From assembly GCA_950295325.1 (NCBI GenBank), contig OX485805.1:30987501-31051500 (forward strand): a stretch of 64,000 nucleotides of DNA. The letters are read 5' to 3'. A program made the position numbers and the translations under genes. Source of the stretch: Polytrichum commune (taxonomy: Eukaryota; Streptophyta; Polytrichopsida; Polytrichales; Polytrichaceae). The notes under the pieces are model-generated. The model did not search any database and was not told the origin of the DNA. It saw nothing but the letters and a program-made list of their open reading frames with translations. Positions 24,291 to 35,887 of this stretch are shown one piece after another (the first letter of the stretch is position 1; every line of letters starts with the position of its first letter).

Positions 24291-24830
24291 CCACTACACC
24301 GTTTACAATGCATTTAGTGTCACATGTGTAATAGTGTCAATTGCCTTATTTTGAGGCGTATGCCAGGTTACACTAACGATCAACAACTTCACCATTAGTG
24401 TCACCTTATGACATTTGGTGTTCAAGTGCGCATACTAATATCTGGGCATGGACATGTTCAATAGCGTTATGAGGTGTATCTCTATGTTACACAATTGCTT
24501 ACAAGTTGACTAAAGTGTACACAAATGACATTTGGCATTGGTATGCTCAAGAATATTTTCCTTGTGCACACTAAAATGTAAAAACATGACACTTATCATT
24601 AGTATGCATATTAAAACACAAGACCATCATCTTTAGGTATTCCAATGTACTACACTAATTATCATAATGTAAATCCTTTTTGACCTAAAAAAGTTTATTT
24701 ATGTTGACAAATAGTATCATATTGACAATTAACAGACGTGACACTCTGAAACCTCTAGGCATCTAATTCAGGCCCTTTGCAAATAGTGTACATGATACTG
24801 AATGCCATAAACGGCGTACTAGACACGTCC
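24291..24830 (-). mobile_element. 550-bp repeat R3, inverted second copy
   Basis: Reverse-oriented partner of 20750-21297. Read on the minus strand it has ACTGAATGCCATAA..equivalents, CCTCTAGGCATCTAATTCAGGCCC and the CATACTAAT..GTGTCAT blocks in the same order. Non-coding. Confidence 0.65.
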
Positions 24831-25429
24831 CTCCCAATGCGATGGTTTACTTTAGTTTCATCTAAATCGTTTCCGTCCACTTTAACAATCGACTGTTGTT
24901 ATTTCTAAATTTTCTTGTTAGCATTCTGTTGTGTGTGACAGAATTTTTTTCTTTGTTATTTAGTCATTTGAGTATCCATCTTGATCCAAATGATCCAATT
25001 TCGGAGCATTCCCAATCTCCAAGTCACGTCAAGCCATCATTTTACATTATATACCTGCGCCATGTTCAGAACTACTTTGACGCTGATGAACTAGAAACAA
25101 ATAGGTACATGACAAGAATGCACACAATTGATTTGCAACTAAAGCACTCACTGCACAAGCTTTCCATCATGAGCATTGCAGAAGCTGATGTAATTGGCGC
25201 ACAGTATGCAGGCCTTATTATGGGGCCGCTCTTTGTAAAAATCGCATGCCTATATTCGAGTGGTACATGGAAAGGCTTTGTAGGACACCAAAACGACACT
25301 TGTTACGATGAGATTGTCTAGATCATGTGCTTGAAAAACATATCAACCACTTATAGAAGTCTAGGTTCAATATTTAACGCAATTGGGGAGGGTTTATCTA
25401 ATCGTTTAAGAGTGAGAGAGAGATTCTCT
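24831..25429. other. Unexplained 141-codon open frame and flanks
   Basis: A plus-strand frame at 24896-25321 (141 codons; it begins with a non-ATG codon in my reading) includes IAEADVIGAQYAGLIMGPLF and has fairly protein-like composition toward its end. I recognise no family, see no supporting splice sites and do not call a gene. It could be an exon fragment or transposon remnant. Confidence 0.25.
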
Positions 25430-26105
25430 TTTAACCTGTGCATCAACTCTATTCTAGAAATTGTGTAATTTGAAGTGTCAATCTTTGTGGGTTGCAATTG
25501 TTAACTAGATGAGACAGTTTTTGAGTAGGATCCAACGGTTGAACATGTAACTTTGTGGAGGATTGGCAATGGCCACCATAAGCCTAGGCATGTGCCTTGA
25601 TTGATGTAATTGTAAAGGACCATTGGGTGATGTTGAGGGAGATGTTTTGGTTGTTGCTAGTTGCCAGTGGTTGCAGGACTTGTGATGTTGGTTTTCACTT
25701 TGGACTCGTATAGTTTTAAATGTATCACACCTACTCCAAATTGAAGTGATCATCTTTGTCGTTTGCAATCACAAATGGAGTGAGACAATTCTCGAGCTTG
25801 GACCTAACTTGCATCCAACCCGGATCCAACGATTTAGACACGTTTGTGGAATCAAAGTAGGAAGTGTCCACTGGGCGTGTTGAAGGAGACGTGTTGACCG
25901 TTGCCGGTCGTCAATGGCTGCAACTGTGACACGGGGTTTTCACTTTGAGCTCTTACAACTTTTGCATCACCTCTACGAGGCTTCCAATCTTGAGACTCGG
26001 AAATACTAATCTTTTGTGATCTGGAATTGCTAACCAAACGAGGCAATCCCCGAGCGGGATCCAATAGTCAAAGTCTAGACATGTTTGTGAAGCAGTAGTT
26101 CCCAA
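25430..26105 (+). repeat. Tandem dispersed repeat R5, about 2.5 units
   Basis: A unit of roughly 250-260 bp recurs from about 25430, 25690 and 25945. Blocks are TTTCACTTTG..CTC.TA, GCATCACCTCTA, GGATCCAA..GT, ACATGTTTGTGG, GGGTGATGTTGAGGGAGA and TTGC(C/T)GGT..AATGGCTGCA. Another piece follows at about 26385-26460. Related single copies are near 40770-40930, 41225-41410 and 14465. Confidence 0.6.
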
Positions 26106-26574
26106 CTTGACTATGCCCTCGTGATTTACGATTCTAGAAATAAAAAAATAAAAAAATCTACAACCATTTTGAGATATTTTGGATGAAATAGACATAAATA
26201 CCCTTAAAAACCATAAGAACGAAGTGCAAAATTTGGATGAATTTGTATACAATTGGATGGAATTTTGGTACGATCATCAATGCGTGGCTTCGCTGCTCCA
26301 ATAGTTGTAGCCAATGCTCCTCTCCTGAACCCCTCGAAATAAATATATGTGTACCTCAATTGATGCAAATTGATTGCTCCCTGGCCACTGGGCGGAGTTG
26401 AGGGAGACGTTGAGGCCGCTGCCGGACGCCAACCAATGGCTGCGGCTGTGACGCAGAGTTGGCAGGCGGCACCCGGGGTACTCCGAAGGGAAGGGAGGCG
26501 AGGGAGATGAGCCTGACCCCACTGTCCTGGCCTTAGCGGACTCACTCACTGTGCAGATGGAGGAGCCCTCCCTG

Positions 26575-26607
26575 TCTCTCTGTCTGTCTGTGTCCCTCTC
26601 TGTGTCA
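26575..26607 (+). repeat. TCTG/TCTC microsatellite
   Basis: Short tetranucleotide run just before an R1 copy. A second TCTG run lies just after it (26759-26775), so the R1 piece is bracketed by similar microsatellites. Confidence 0.7.
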
Positions 26608-26616
26608 ATGAACGTG

Positions 26617-26759
26617 GAGAACCGGCCGCCAGTCACAGATGAGCCGGTTGAAGTTCAAGGATTGGTTCAGGAAATTTACCCACCATTTTTGGAGGAATTT
26701 GTAGCCTACATGTCTAAAAAACTGTTGGAGGAAAAACCCCGAAAGATGTCACCATGTAA
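26617..26759 (+). repeat. Dispersed repeat R1, partial copy
   Basis: Follows the R1 consensus: GAGAACCGGC, GATGAGCCGGTTGAAGTTCAAG, a TTACCxACCATTTTxGAGGAATTT block and a CCGAAAGATGTCA.CATGTAA end. The open frame across it is a by-product of the repeat. Confidence 0.65.
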
Positions 26760-27169
26760 GTCTGTCTGTCTGTCTGGGGGATGCCCCTGCACCAGCCGTA
26801 AGAGCTGCTCCTACGACGGGCCTACAATATACGCTTACATGTAACACCTTAATATCTCCGCAGCTGTTGTGGTGATGATGATGATGATGATGATCAGCTG
26901 CACAAACCTCTTGCAACTCATCCACTGCCCAATGGATCACCTCCTGGGCCTGCCCTCCAACGTTGTTCGGCTGGTAGCTCATCGATCCTGCCCAGCTAGC
27001 TAGCCTGCAGACTGCATAGCCATACAGCTTCTAAGTCATGGCGCATGCCATCATGCATCTGCTTACAGCAGCAGCATCATCAGCAGCAAGTATCTATCCA
27101 TCCATGGACTCCTTACCTTACATGATGATGATACCTACACTTGCATCATGGTCATGCTGTTGCAGCCTT

Positions 27170-27690
27170 CTTGCAACCTATTAAAAAGAGAGGCATTAGA
27201 AGACTGCTGCTAGCTTAACTACCTTACATGTGGGAAATGGGACTAAGTTAATTAGAGCACACCTCCTTGTGCTTGTGCCCAGTTTCCTGACATGCAGCTT
27301 GCAAAGATAAGCAAGCTAACCTACCTTAGCTCTGCTGCTAAGTTTCCTTGTTTGGGGGAAATGGGACTAAGGTAGAGCGCACTATTTACCTGTGTCCTCC
27401 TCCCTGACATGCAGCTTGCAAAGAAAGGAAAGCTATGCTAACCTCTCTTAGCTCTGCTGCTAAGTTACCTTGCCTGTGGGAAATGGGACTAAGTTCGAGC
27501 ACACTTACTTGTGGCCAGCTATCTGACATGCAGCTTGCAAAGGAAGGAAAGCTATGTTAAGCTACCTTAGCTCTGCTGCTAAGTTACCTTGCCTGTGGGA
27601 AATGGGACTAACTTAAGTTAAGCTAACTTCGAGCGCACTTACTTGGTGGCCTTCTTCCTGAGTCCTGACATGCAGCAGCTTGCCTCCTGC
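27170..27690 (+). repeat. Four tandem units of about 120-140 bp
   Basis: GACATGCAGCTTGCAAAG recurs near 27289, 27404, 27522 and 27665. Each is followed by AAAGCTATG.TAA, CTTAGCTCTGCTGCTAAGTT, CCTTG.CTGTGGGAAATGGG and ACTAAG..GAGC.CACTTACTTG. Copies 2-4 are closer to each other than to copy 1. It lies between genes, upstream of the LRR gene. Confidence 0.8.
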
Positions 27691-27849
27691 TCAGTGCTGA
27701 TGATATTGATCCCTGCACCTGGTGATCCATGCAGCAGCAGGTACGGCGGGTTTTTGAACCGTGGGTCAGGCTTAGCTGGTAGGTGGGAGTAAGTTAGGTG
27801 GAGGCTAGCCTGCTGAGGTAGCGCCTCGTCCGAGGTCGTGCGCTGGATT

Positions 27850-28700
27850 TTAGGTGGGTCGGCGAAAGGTGCAAGTTTTCAAAAATGTGTTTGAACTGAA
27901 GGTGTGGAGAAATTGGAGCTTCCGAAGGTGGAGGGCGGTGGGACGGTGAGCTGACTTGAGCTGAGCTGAGCTGAAGGCTGGTTTTTCCTTGCAGAAACTA
28001 TAGTCGACTAGAGGGTTAATGTTGGGGAGCTTGAGAATCGAGGGTAGAGGAAGAGAGTGTGGGTAATGTGAGGATGCAGAGCTGCAGGTGATGGGGCTTG
28101 ACAAGTGACGGGTAATGGTGCAGGTTGCAGCATTTGATCGGGTTGAGAGCTTCGAATAGGCGGCCTGGAAGTATTGAAGCAGTTGCTGCTGCTGTTGTTG
28201 CATACTCTGAAGCTGGAGGCCCAGGTTCCGAAAAGGCAGGCCTAGTGTATTAGAATTGCTGGATATGGTGGAGCAGCAGCTGCCAATGTGGTGGTAATTG
28301 CAGCACGCACGAGAGTGGTTTGGAGTGGTCCTGGTGCAGAAATTGTCAGTTGCTATGGGGCTCGGATCGAGCTGCTTCCGAAGGTAAGGTCGGTCGGTCG
28401 GCGAGCTGAGCTGAGGGGTGGGTCCTTGCAGAAGTGGTCCACCGGAGGGTTAAGGTTTCTGAGCGTGAGAATCGAGGGTAAGTGAGAAGAGTGTGGGTAG
28501 CAGCTGATGGGGCTCAGGTAATAGGTAATGGAGCAGGTTGCTGCATTTGATCGAGTAAGTTGCAAAGAGGTGGGGAAGTATTGAAGCTGAGACTGCTGCT
28601 GCTGTTGTTGCATACCTTGAAGCAGTCCGAGGTTCCGAAGGGCAGATTAGTGTATTAGAAATTTGCTGGATATGATGTAGAGCCTGTTTGAGTGTTTCTG
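27850..28700 (+). repeat. Two tandem units of about 430 bp upstream of the LRR gene
   Basis: Unit 1 (about 27880-28270) and unit 2 (about 28360-28680) share GCTTCCGAAGGT, GAGCTGAGCTGA, a TTCCTTGCAGAA block, GAGGGTTAA.GTT, GAGAATCGAGGGTA, GTGTGGGTA, AGCATTTGATCG, a GCTGCTGCTGTTGTTGCATAC block and GTGTATTAGAA. This may be duplicated promoter or 5'UTR DNA of the adjacent LRR gene. Confidence 0.75.
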
Positions 28701-28870
28701 GAAATCTGGAGCTAAGAATTAATGTCACAGGTAGGGGACGAAGAGATATGAGTGACAAGACACTTTGGACACAAGATTACGCAGCAGCAGGTAATTAATG
28801 CTTAAGGGAAGCAGAAACAAAATCAACTGGCATCGGCCATGGCGTTGAAGCTTTTGTACTCATGAGCTTT

Positions 28871-28877
28871 TTATAAA
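28871..28877 (+). promoter_or_regulatory. Candidate TATA box of the LRR gene
   Basis: TTATAAA about 215 bp upstream of the proposed start codon. Position is reasonable, but nothing else confirms it. Confidence 0.25.
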
Positions 28878-29089
28878 GCGTTTGTTTGAAAAGAAATTCA
28901 ATCAGGGAATATCTCTGATGGAAAGGTGGGACAGCAGCAACATTCTTTAGCAAGTCTTGGGGGAGAGGTAGGGTAAGAGAAACCATGACTACCTGCTGCA
29001 GGAAGGGGAGGGTTTCTTCTTCTTCCATGGGTATGGCGGACCAGCGGTGGTGCAGGGGAGAGTCGAGGAGACTGCGCCACAGGGTCAAA

Positions 29090-31994
29090 ATGCTTCATGT
29101 GCTGTCTGTGATAATGATGGTGGTGGTGGTGGTGGTAGCTCGAAGCTCCGGAGTTGTGGAGGCAGTCACTGATCCTGGTGACATTGAAGCCCTGAAACAA
29201 GTGAGTACTGATCCCCCTTTCCTCTTGCTGTAGCTAGCTACCCGCTGATACCTGGAACTCTGAAACGTGATGACGATGATGATAATGATTCCTCCAATTA
29301 ATCCTGCGACCACCATGAAGAAGATTTGCAGAGTTATATTAGTCCCACATCTCTTAAACACATAAGGTCTGACATCGAATGAACATGATTGATTGGTTCA
29401 AAATTCAATGTTAATTCCTCATCGTTCATCGCTGCGTTTTCCTAGACCTTCCTAGTGCTGACAGATAGAAGCATTCACATAAATAGTAGAGGACATCGGC
29501 TACGCTCTAAACTTTGAGCGTTCAAATTATGTGCAATTTCAACCATCGGCCTGAGATAATCCAGTTTGTAAAAGAGTGGCATGTCTGACCCACTAAACCG
29601 GCAGGAAAATAGATTCTCCCACTCCTTGGCGTGTCCTTGCATTTAAGGGAGAATCACATAACTGGGACTTTTTACATTGTGCGTAGTGCGGCACTTTTCA
29701 TGCAGTCTTAAGTCCTCATGGCAGAGGGGATTAGTAACTCTTTAAAAGTTTACGAAGGTGTTGGCACCTTCAAAACTGTTGGAGGTTTGTCAGGCCGCCC
29801 ATAACATCACTTTTGAAATCTTTAAACTATTTGCAATTTAAGCCAGTCGGGTACCACTTCTGATCAAAGTCAAGTGTGCTGGTTAGACGTGAACACAAAC
29901 CCAAGTTGCAACTCTTGAAAGTTTCTGAGGTTTTGCGTCGCAGTCCACCGTGGAGGATGATACGTGGCAAATTTCTGCTGCTTGACCCGCTGTAGGGCCT
30001 GAAACAATGTAGACCGATCCCCGATCTGGGCATCCTGCTGGTCTTCAATTGACGTTTGGAATACTCAGAAGGGAACTACATGTGAAATTCTTGAAAGTGG
30101 TTTGAGGTTCTCCGTGAATAAGCAACATCTTTCATTCTCGCTGATTGTGAGCCGCTTAATTAGGAGCTGGCGTTGTCAGAAGCTCAAGCTTGCGAGCGTT
30201 GTTAATCTTCCATCAGTGTTCATGTGATTCGAAGGAGTCTCCACAGTGGCATTCGAAGTGGTTTGAGGTTCTTGGAGAAATAGCAATATCCTGCAACCCT
30301 TGCTGATTTTTCGTAATCTTAAGCTTCTGAATGCTGTTGGTCTTCTATCGATGTTTGAGATGGAATGGGAAAATTTGGCACGGTGGCATATATTCGAGAT
30401 AGTTTGTGATTCTCGGTGATCACTGAACAATAACTTCGATTTCTTGCTGATTTTAAGCCTCGTCAGAGGTTCTAATGGTCGAAATCTTAGGTTTTCGACT
30501 GCCCACCGAACCATACATGACAATCTTTTGTCATACAGCTCTCACTCAGAAACTTCAATTGCTGAGTGCTGTTGCTCTTCCATCTACGTTTCAAGTGATC
30601 GGAAAGTATAGAAAGGGGGCGTTCAAGTGATCTGTTGGTCTCCATCGACTTTTAATTGTTTGGAAGAAGTCGACCTGATATTATGGGAAGTGTGATTTCG
30701 TGCTGATTTTGGACAGCTTTAGAGGCTCCTATATAATTACTTCCTTGGAAGTTTTCGAGTCATGTCGATGTCCCATCGATATCCCCGGTGAATTAGCGAT
30801 TCCTGAAAAATGAAGGATTAATGACTTAATGTGCAGGTGGTGCTGGCACTAAACGCATCCTCCATCATGCGCTCGACATGCATAGACTCATGGAATTTCT
30901 CCGTCGACCCCTGCGCGGTGCGAGCAAGTCCACAATTCACGTGCGGGATCGACTGCAGCCCGCCAGGCAAAAATGGAGTTCTTCGTATCACAGGAATACG
31001 TTTGGAGAGCGGAGCCGGTTACGCGGGAACTCTCTCGCCCGCCATTGGCAATCTCACTGCATTGCAGAGGTTGGTGATCTCTAATAATCAATTCCATGGC
31101 GCTATCCCTACCACGCTCTCCCAATGCAAGGAGCTCATCCAGCTTGACCTCTCGGCGAACGCATTCACATCCGGGTTACCTGCTTCCCTCGGCCTCCTCT
31201 CCAACCTTGGCTTCATCTCCGTGGCATACAACAATCTCGATGGGTCTGTCCCGTCATCGTTCAATGGATTGAGCAATGTCACACACATGTACCTCAACAA
31301 CAACCGGCTCTCGGGGAACTTTCCTTCGCTCACAGGCATGGTTAGCCTCTACTACCTCGATGCGAGCAGCAATAATTTCTCCGGGGCATTGGCGACAGCC
31401 TTTCCTTCTTCTCTCTCCTTATTATCTTTGAAAGGCAATCAGCTCACTGGGCATCTTCCTCCAAGCTTGAAAAACCTAACTCTGTTACAAGCCCTGGACC
31501 TCCGAAACAACCAGCTCAACGGCAGCGTTGATGCGTTCATCTTCTCTCTGCCGAATTTGCAACAACTTAACCTCTCCTATAACTTCTTCACTTCACTTGA
31601 AGTTTTCAACTTCTCTGGAGTGAATAGCCAGCTTCTGTCGCTGGATTTGAGCTTCAATCGAATCCGGGGAGGGTTACCTGAATCCATGGCGGGGCTGAAG
31701 AAACTCACTGTTCTCGCTCTCCGGTCTAACATGTTCACGGGTCCGATTCCTTACACTTATGCTCTTAAGGCGGCGAATTCACTCAACGGGACAGAGCAGC
31801 TTGGACAGCTCTACCTTGACAACAATTACTTGTCTGGTAACATCCCCTTGCCGCTTCTGCGCTTGTCTCCCGATGCTATCAGTGCCAACCTCGTCAACAA
31901 CTGCCTCCAGAGCTGCCCGCCCTCGCTCTTCTTCTGCCAAGGTGGCACTCAGAAATCCCAGAAGCAATGCAAGGCGTCCGAAAATCTTGTCTGA
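29090..31994 (+). CDS. Secreted leucine-rich-repeat protein without kinase
   Basis: Exons 29090-29200 and 30837-31994 join in phase 0 (CAA|GTGAGT, GTGCAG|GTGGTG) to give 422 residues. An in-frame ATG at 28985 is possible, but the 29090 start puts a clean signal peptide (LHVLSVIMMVVVVVVA) at the N-terminus. Then come the LRR N-cap (DPGDIEALKQ, later SWNFSVDPC), about ten plant-type LRRs (LxxLxLxxNxxxGxIP pattern, e.g. LIQLDLSANAFTSGLP) and a cysteine cap (NNCLQSCPPSLFFCQ..QC). No transmembrane helix or kinase follows, so it is predicted to be an apoplastic LRR protein, resembling the plant LRR-only family that includes At3g17640-type proteins. Ligand and partner cannot be told. The 1.6-kb intron is mostly repeats. 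Confidence 0.85.
29820..30780 (+). repeat. Diverged tandem units filling the LRR intron
   Basis: At least four or five copies of a roughly 150-180 bp unit. Repeated blocks in order are TGCTGTTGGTCTTC(T/C)ATC.A.GTTT, GGAA.GT..GGCATTCGA, GTGGTTTGAGGTTCT..GTGAA.A, GCAA.ATC and CTTGCTGATTTT.AGCC. Clear copies start near 30030, 30195, 30335 and 30560. Identity is low. Confidence 0.6.
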
Positions 31995-32819
31995 ATTAGG
32001 GTTTCCAACTTCTACCCGTCCGGTCCGACCTGAGATCGGTTTTCTCCTGGAAAGCTGTACAGGATCGAGGCGGACATCATCAACATACACATGCTATTGA
32101 GCCTTGCGACATGATGAGAAATCAAGAGATGATCGATTTAAGGTGGCGGTCTAAGCATTCCACAATGCATACATTCGATAGGGGAATGATCTTCAGCATC
32201 ATCACCTTTGACACCCCTTCGATATAAGCTAGACTTCTAGTTGCATCCTGATGGTTCGACCACATGAGCTTTTGCCTCTCCGCCTTTGAACCATTTTTCT
32301 TGAGGATTTGTCTGGAGATCGAGACGGAGAATTCGACTACATGATTATCTGAAAGATCAATGCTGGCCGGTTGTAGACAGACACAGTGCAAGAATCAGCT
32401 GTAAATTGCAGGTATATTATCCCGATCGACATAGGGCGGATCGGTAATTCGGTGGCATTGATCTTGCGTCGCACAAACTCAGAAGCTATCTTACCTATAT
32501 ATAAGGAGTTGCAGTAGGTACTCTTGTCGATGAGACGATGTATCCGAATATATGCTGCCGTTAATAATATTGTCATACTTCAAACAGTTTTCGATGCCTT
32601 ACAGTTAATTCTTCTCACATCGAGAGTCGATGACATCAACTTAAGAGGCCGATCGGTGCTCGTGGATAACTCTGCCATTAAATCCATCATGACCTCGTCA
32701 CACGATCCAGAGTGTTCAATTTCTCCACTTCTGACGGGCACCGCACGTGGCTGTAGAGATGAGATCTTGCAAATCATCCTCTTATTCCTGGAACCTTTCA
32801 GAGCTGCCCTCACCTGCAC
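31995..32819. other. LRR gene 3' flank, nothing further recognised
   Basis: Probable 3'UTR and spacer. The open frames present (up to about 100 codons) show no motif. Confidence 0.4.
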
Positions 32820-33860
32820 TTGAAATTCATAGCAAATCATAGCAACCTGGCTGCAACGCTTTTATCTTTTTCTTTTTCATTCCGAGATACAAGTTCGTCA
32901 AAGTAACGGCAGTAGTGGAATGCTTCTGTTCTCCAGCCATGATGGATGCGAGAGCAATCATGTGCAAATACCGGCCAAATCCTCCCGTTATTCCAAGTTA
33001 AAACTTGTAGAGCACTCGATTAGCACTTGCATCACAGCAAATCATAGTAACCTGCAGTGATTTTTTTCCTTTCTGACATACTACAAGTTCATCAAAGCAA
33101 CGACAGTTACGAGTCTAGCAAATACTGGCCATTACTTTTGCAGAGAGAGTGGAGAGATCTGCTGCCTGCACAGGGGACCCCATCTCTGTGAGCGGGGAGA
33201 ACCGACCACTAGTTCCAGATCAACCGGTTGAGTTTGAGAAATAACCAGTTGAAGTTTCAAGACTTCATGAAAATTGTTGATCATTTTAGAGGAATCTGTG
33301 GAATATGCCTCAAATTACAGAAGAAAAACCGAAAGTGCGTATGGTTTGAAGTGAGTAGGCCAAATGGCCGTCATGTCATCCAAGCTGTCTCGTTCGAAGA
33401 TTCTTGTAAGAATCTTAACAGATTGATCTCATTTGTTGTGGTTTGTTAGAACACAAATAGTGAGATTAGAAGGTTGTAGGAGGTGACAACCCAAGGAATC
33501 AGTGGGCAGAGAGGGGAACTGTGATAGTCATCTCCACTGAAGGTCCACTAACCCACGGGCGAAGAGGCAATCCATTTATGCTTACTTCCTCAGGAAGTCA
33601 ATGATTCTATCTATCTATCTAGTCCCTTTCCACCATAGCAACGTGCAACAGTTCTTTTCTTTTTGACATAGAAGTTCGTCAGACAGACAGACAGATAAAT
33701 ACGCAAGCTTCTTGTGGTAGAATGCATACACGAAGAGTCTCTTCACCCAAGGGACAGGTTCATCAAATTAATGACAACACTTGTCAGTGCTTCTCATCCA
33801 CTACTCCGCCACGATGCAAAGAGCAATCCATGTGCAAACATCGGCAATACTTAGACATAG
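32820..33860 (+). repeat. Three diverged tandem units downstream of the LRR gene
   Basis: The block ATAGCAACCTG.AACG, then a CTTTTTCTTTTT.GACATA run, then ACAAGTTCGTCAAAG.AACGACAGT, then CAATC.ATGTGCAAATA.CGGC occurs at about 32838-32975, 33045-33140 and 33633-33850. An R1 copy lies between units 2 and 3, with a GATA/CAGA microsatellite inside unit 3. Confidence 0.6.
33197..33345 (+). repeat. Dispersed repeat R1 copy
   Basis: GGGGAGAACCG, CAACCGGTTGAGTTTGAGAAATAACC, AGTTTCAAGACTTCATGAAAATT and CATTTTAGAGGAATCTGTGGAATAT follow the R1 order. The right third is missing or decayed. Confidence 0.7.
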
Positions 33861-34968
33861 AAATCGCCTGAACAGTTCACGAGGACGATGCAGTCTGGCA
33901 AGCTGCTGATGATCTCTGCCCCAAAAGGTCCAGGACAACATTCAAGATACATCCTTGAGTCGTCCTCCGGATTCAAAAATTCATTTTTTATTCAATCTGT
34001 GAACGAGTTCACTTGCCCCGGCTCGTGCCGCATGTATCATGTACCCATGCAGGTTTATGGTTTCGATTGACTGCAGATTCACACACCCATTCAATGTTTT
34101 CACGCAACTGATTCATTGCTTTTTGTGCAACATGCCTGAAAGGGAAGGGTCATCAAGCAGTTTGACCGATTCTGATGTCATTCAAAAACGTCGACAAATT
34201 CTCATGCATGTGGGTAAATTTGTGATAAATATCACTCCTACATAGAGTGATGGTGAGGTGAGCCTAGTTGGGATTTAGGACCAAGGATTTCTTCCACTCC
34301 TAGTAGAATGCGATTTTCGCCTCGTTCCTTAACTTTTTGGGGTGAAAGTCTCCTCTGCATATCATTGTGATCACTTCAGCAAAGCCTCATATACAGCATT
34401 GACCACATTTGAGAAAACAAATTCAAGATTTGCCATCCTTTCATAGTAGGCCAACAAAATATGCTTGTCCTGAGTGAGATTTTTTTAAATGTGTTTTTCT
34501 TTTCTTTTTTGGCTGCCCTCCAGATTTGGATCGCTCGATTGACCTGTAATGATCTAGAAATACTCAAGCGCACAAATGAAAATGTTCATTTGACACATTG
34601 TGTGTTTTCTTTCTTTTTTTCCGAAAAAAACGATGCGGTGATTGAACTAGGGTTGTTCTATGTGACAGGATGGCCCACGGGCGGTGACGAAAAAAGGTAG
34701 CAATTATTTGTACCTGAAAATCGACTCTCGGGGCAGGCACTCCAAGGGGAACCCACTTAAAATGCTGGGAACGCCGCAGCCCTGATACGCTAGTGCATCC
34801 ACAATTCCAAAGGATGAGAAATATATTTCATCTATGATGACCGGAAATGTTTGGAGTCGAGCCGGAGCAACCATTTTCAACAGGATGGATGGATGGAAGT
34901 CGCTTGGATGTTGGGGGCCCATCCATCCATCCATCCCGAGGCCTCATCTATTCTCCTCTCACTCAGTG
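33861..34968. other. Intergenic DNA, no gene seen
   Basis: No convincing frame. A short GGAT/ATCC inverted pair (GGATGGATGG at 34882 against CCATCCATCC at 34919) could form a hairpin. Confidence 0.4.
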
Positions 34969-35105
34969 CCCGGAGGGATTTTTGGGCACAACCGGTCGAG
35001 ATCCTCGTGTTTCCCAAGTCCAACCGGCGGTTACACGTCGACACCTTCCAGTCGTTTCCTTATGAAGTCGAGGTATATTCCCTAGATTCCCACAAAAACG
35101 ATCGT
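34969..35105 (-). repeat. Dispersed repeat R1, partial inverted copy
   Basis: The reverse complement matches the R1 right half: CCCGGAGGGATTTTTGGGCA, CCAAGTCCAACCGG, GTTACACGTCGACA and GTATATTCCCTAGATTCC. Confidence 0.6.
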
Positions 35106-35327
35106 GCTCACTTTTTGTTTTCGGAGCCCGAAAAATTTATCATATCATTTTTCCCAACTTTCGCCTGACTCGTTTTGTGCCTGAAAAACGTTGTTCTTCA
35201 GTCAACACCAAATCGGATGGGCCAACCGACCAGCTGGTAAGTAAATCTCCTCGAGAGGCTGCTCCCAAACATGGGCTTGCTTGCTTTTATTACCTTCGAG
35301 AATTTTGTTCTTCCAGTCAACGATCAG

Positions 35328-35565
35328 GGAGAACCGGCAGTCAGTTAGTTACAAATGAAGCGGTTGAGTTTGAGAAATAATAACCGGTTGAAGTTCATCA
35401 AGACTGCAGGAGAATTACCGACCATGTTAGAGGGATTTATAGAAGAATATACCCCAATTTAACAAAGGAAAACCGGAGGATGTGAACATGTAACGGGTGG
35501 GACTTGCAAACACACACTAGGATCTCAACCGATTATGCATGCCCAAAATCTCCCCCATCACTGCT
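35328..35565 (+). repeat. Dispersed repeat R1, near-complete copy
   Basis: Runs from GGGAGAACCGGCAGT through GTTACAAATGAAGCGGTTGA, AATTACCGACCATGTTAGAG, AAGGAAAACCGGAGGATGTG and GACTTGCAAACACACACTAG to GCCCAAAATCTCCCCC. It is followed 85 bp later by a second copy in the same direction, so this pair is in effect a tandem duplication. Confidence 0.8.
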
Positions 35566-35650
35566 TCCAGTCGTTTCTTCACAAAGTCGATGTATATTCC
35601 CTAGATTCCCACAATACGATCGGCCATTTTCGTGCGGGCTTGAACAACGA

Positions 35651-35887
35651 TGGGGGAGAACTGGCAGTTAATTAGTTACAAATGAAGCGGTTGAGTTTGA
35701 GGAATAACCGGTTGAAAGTCAAGCTAGACTGCAGGAAACTTACCGATCCATTTTAGAGGAACTTATAGAATATACCCCAAATTAATAAAGGAAAACCGTA
35801 GGATATCAACATGTAACCGGTTGGACTTGCAAACACACACACACTAGGATCTCAACCGATTATGCATAAAAATCTCCCCCATCACTG
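35651..35887 (+). repeat. Dispersed repeat R1, near-complete copy
   Basis: Second member of the local pair, with the same blocks as 35328-35565. The spacer before each (the CTTCCAGTCGTTTC, ATATTCCCTAGATTCCCACA block at 34040-35100 and 35565-35625) is also shared. Confidence 0.8.

Noticed and set aside
24896-25321. 141-codon frame as a gene
   Set aside because: No ATG at its beginning in my reading and no known motif; kept only as a note.
26551-26844. 97-codon frame starting MQMEEPSLSLCLSVSLSVSM
   Set aside because: It reads through TCTG microsatellites and an R1 repeat copy, so the protein is an artefact of repeats.
29090-33900. LRR gene as a receptor kinase with a missed kinase exon
   Set aside because: No kinase motif or transmembrane stretch seen in the 2 kb after the stop; the cysteine cap ends the protein naturally.
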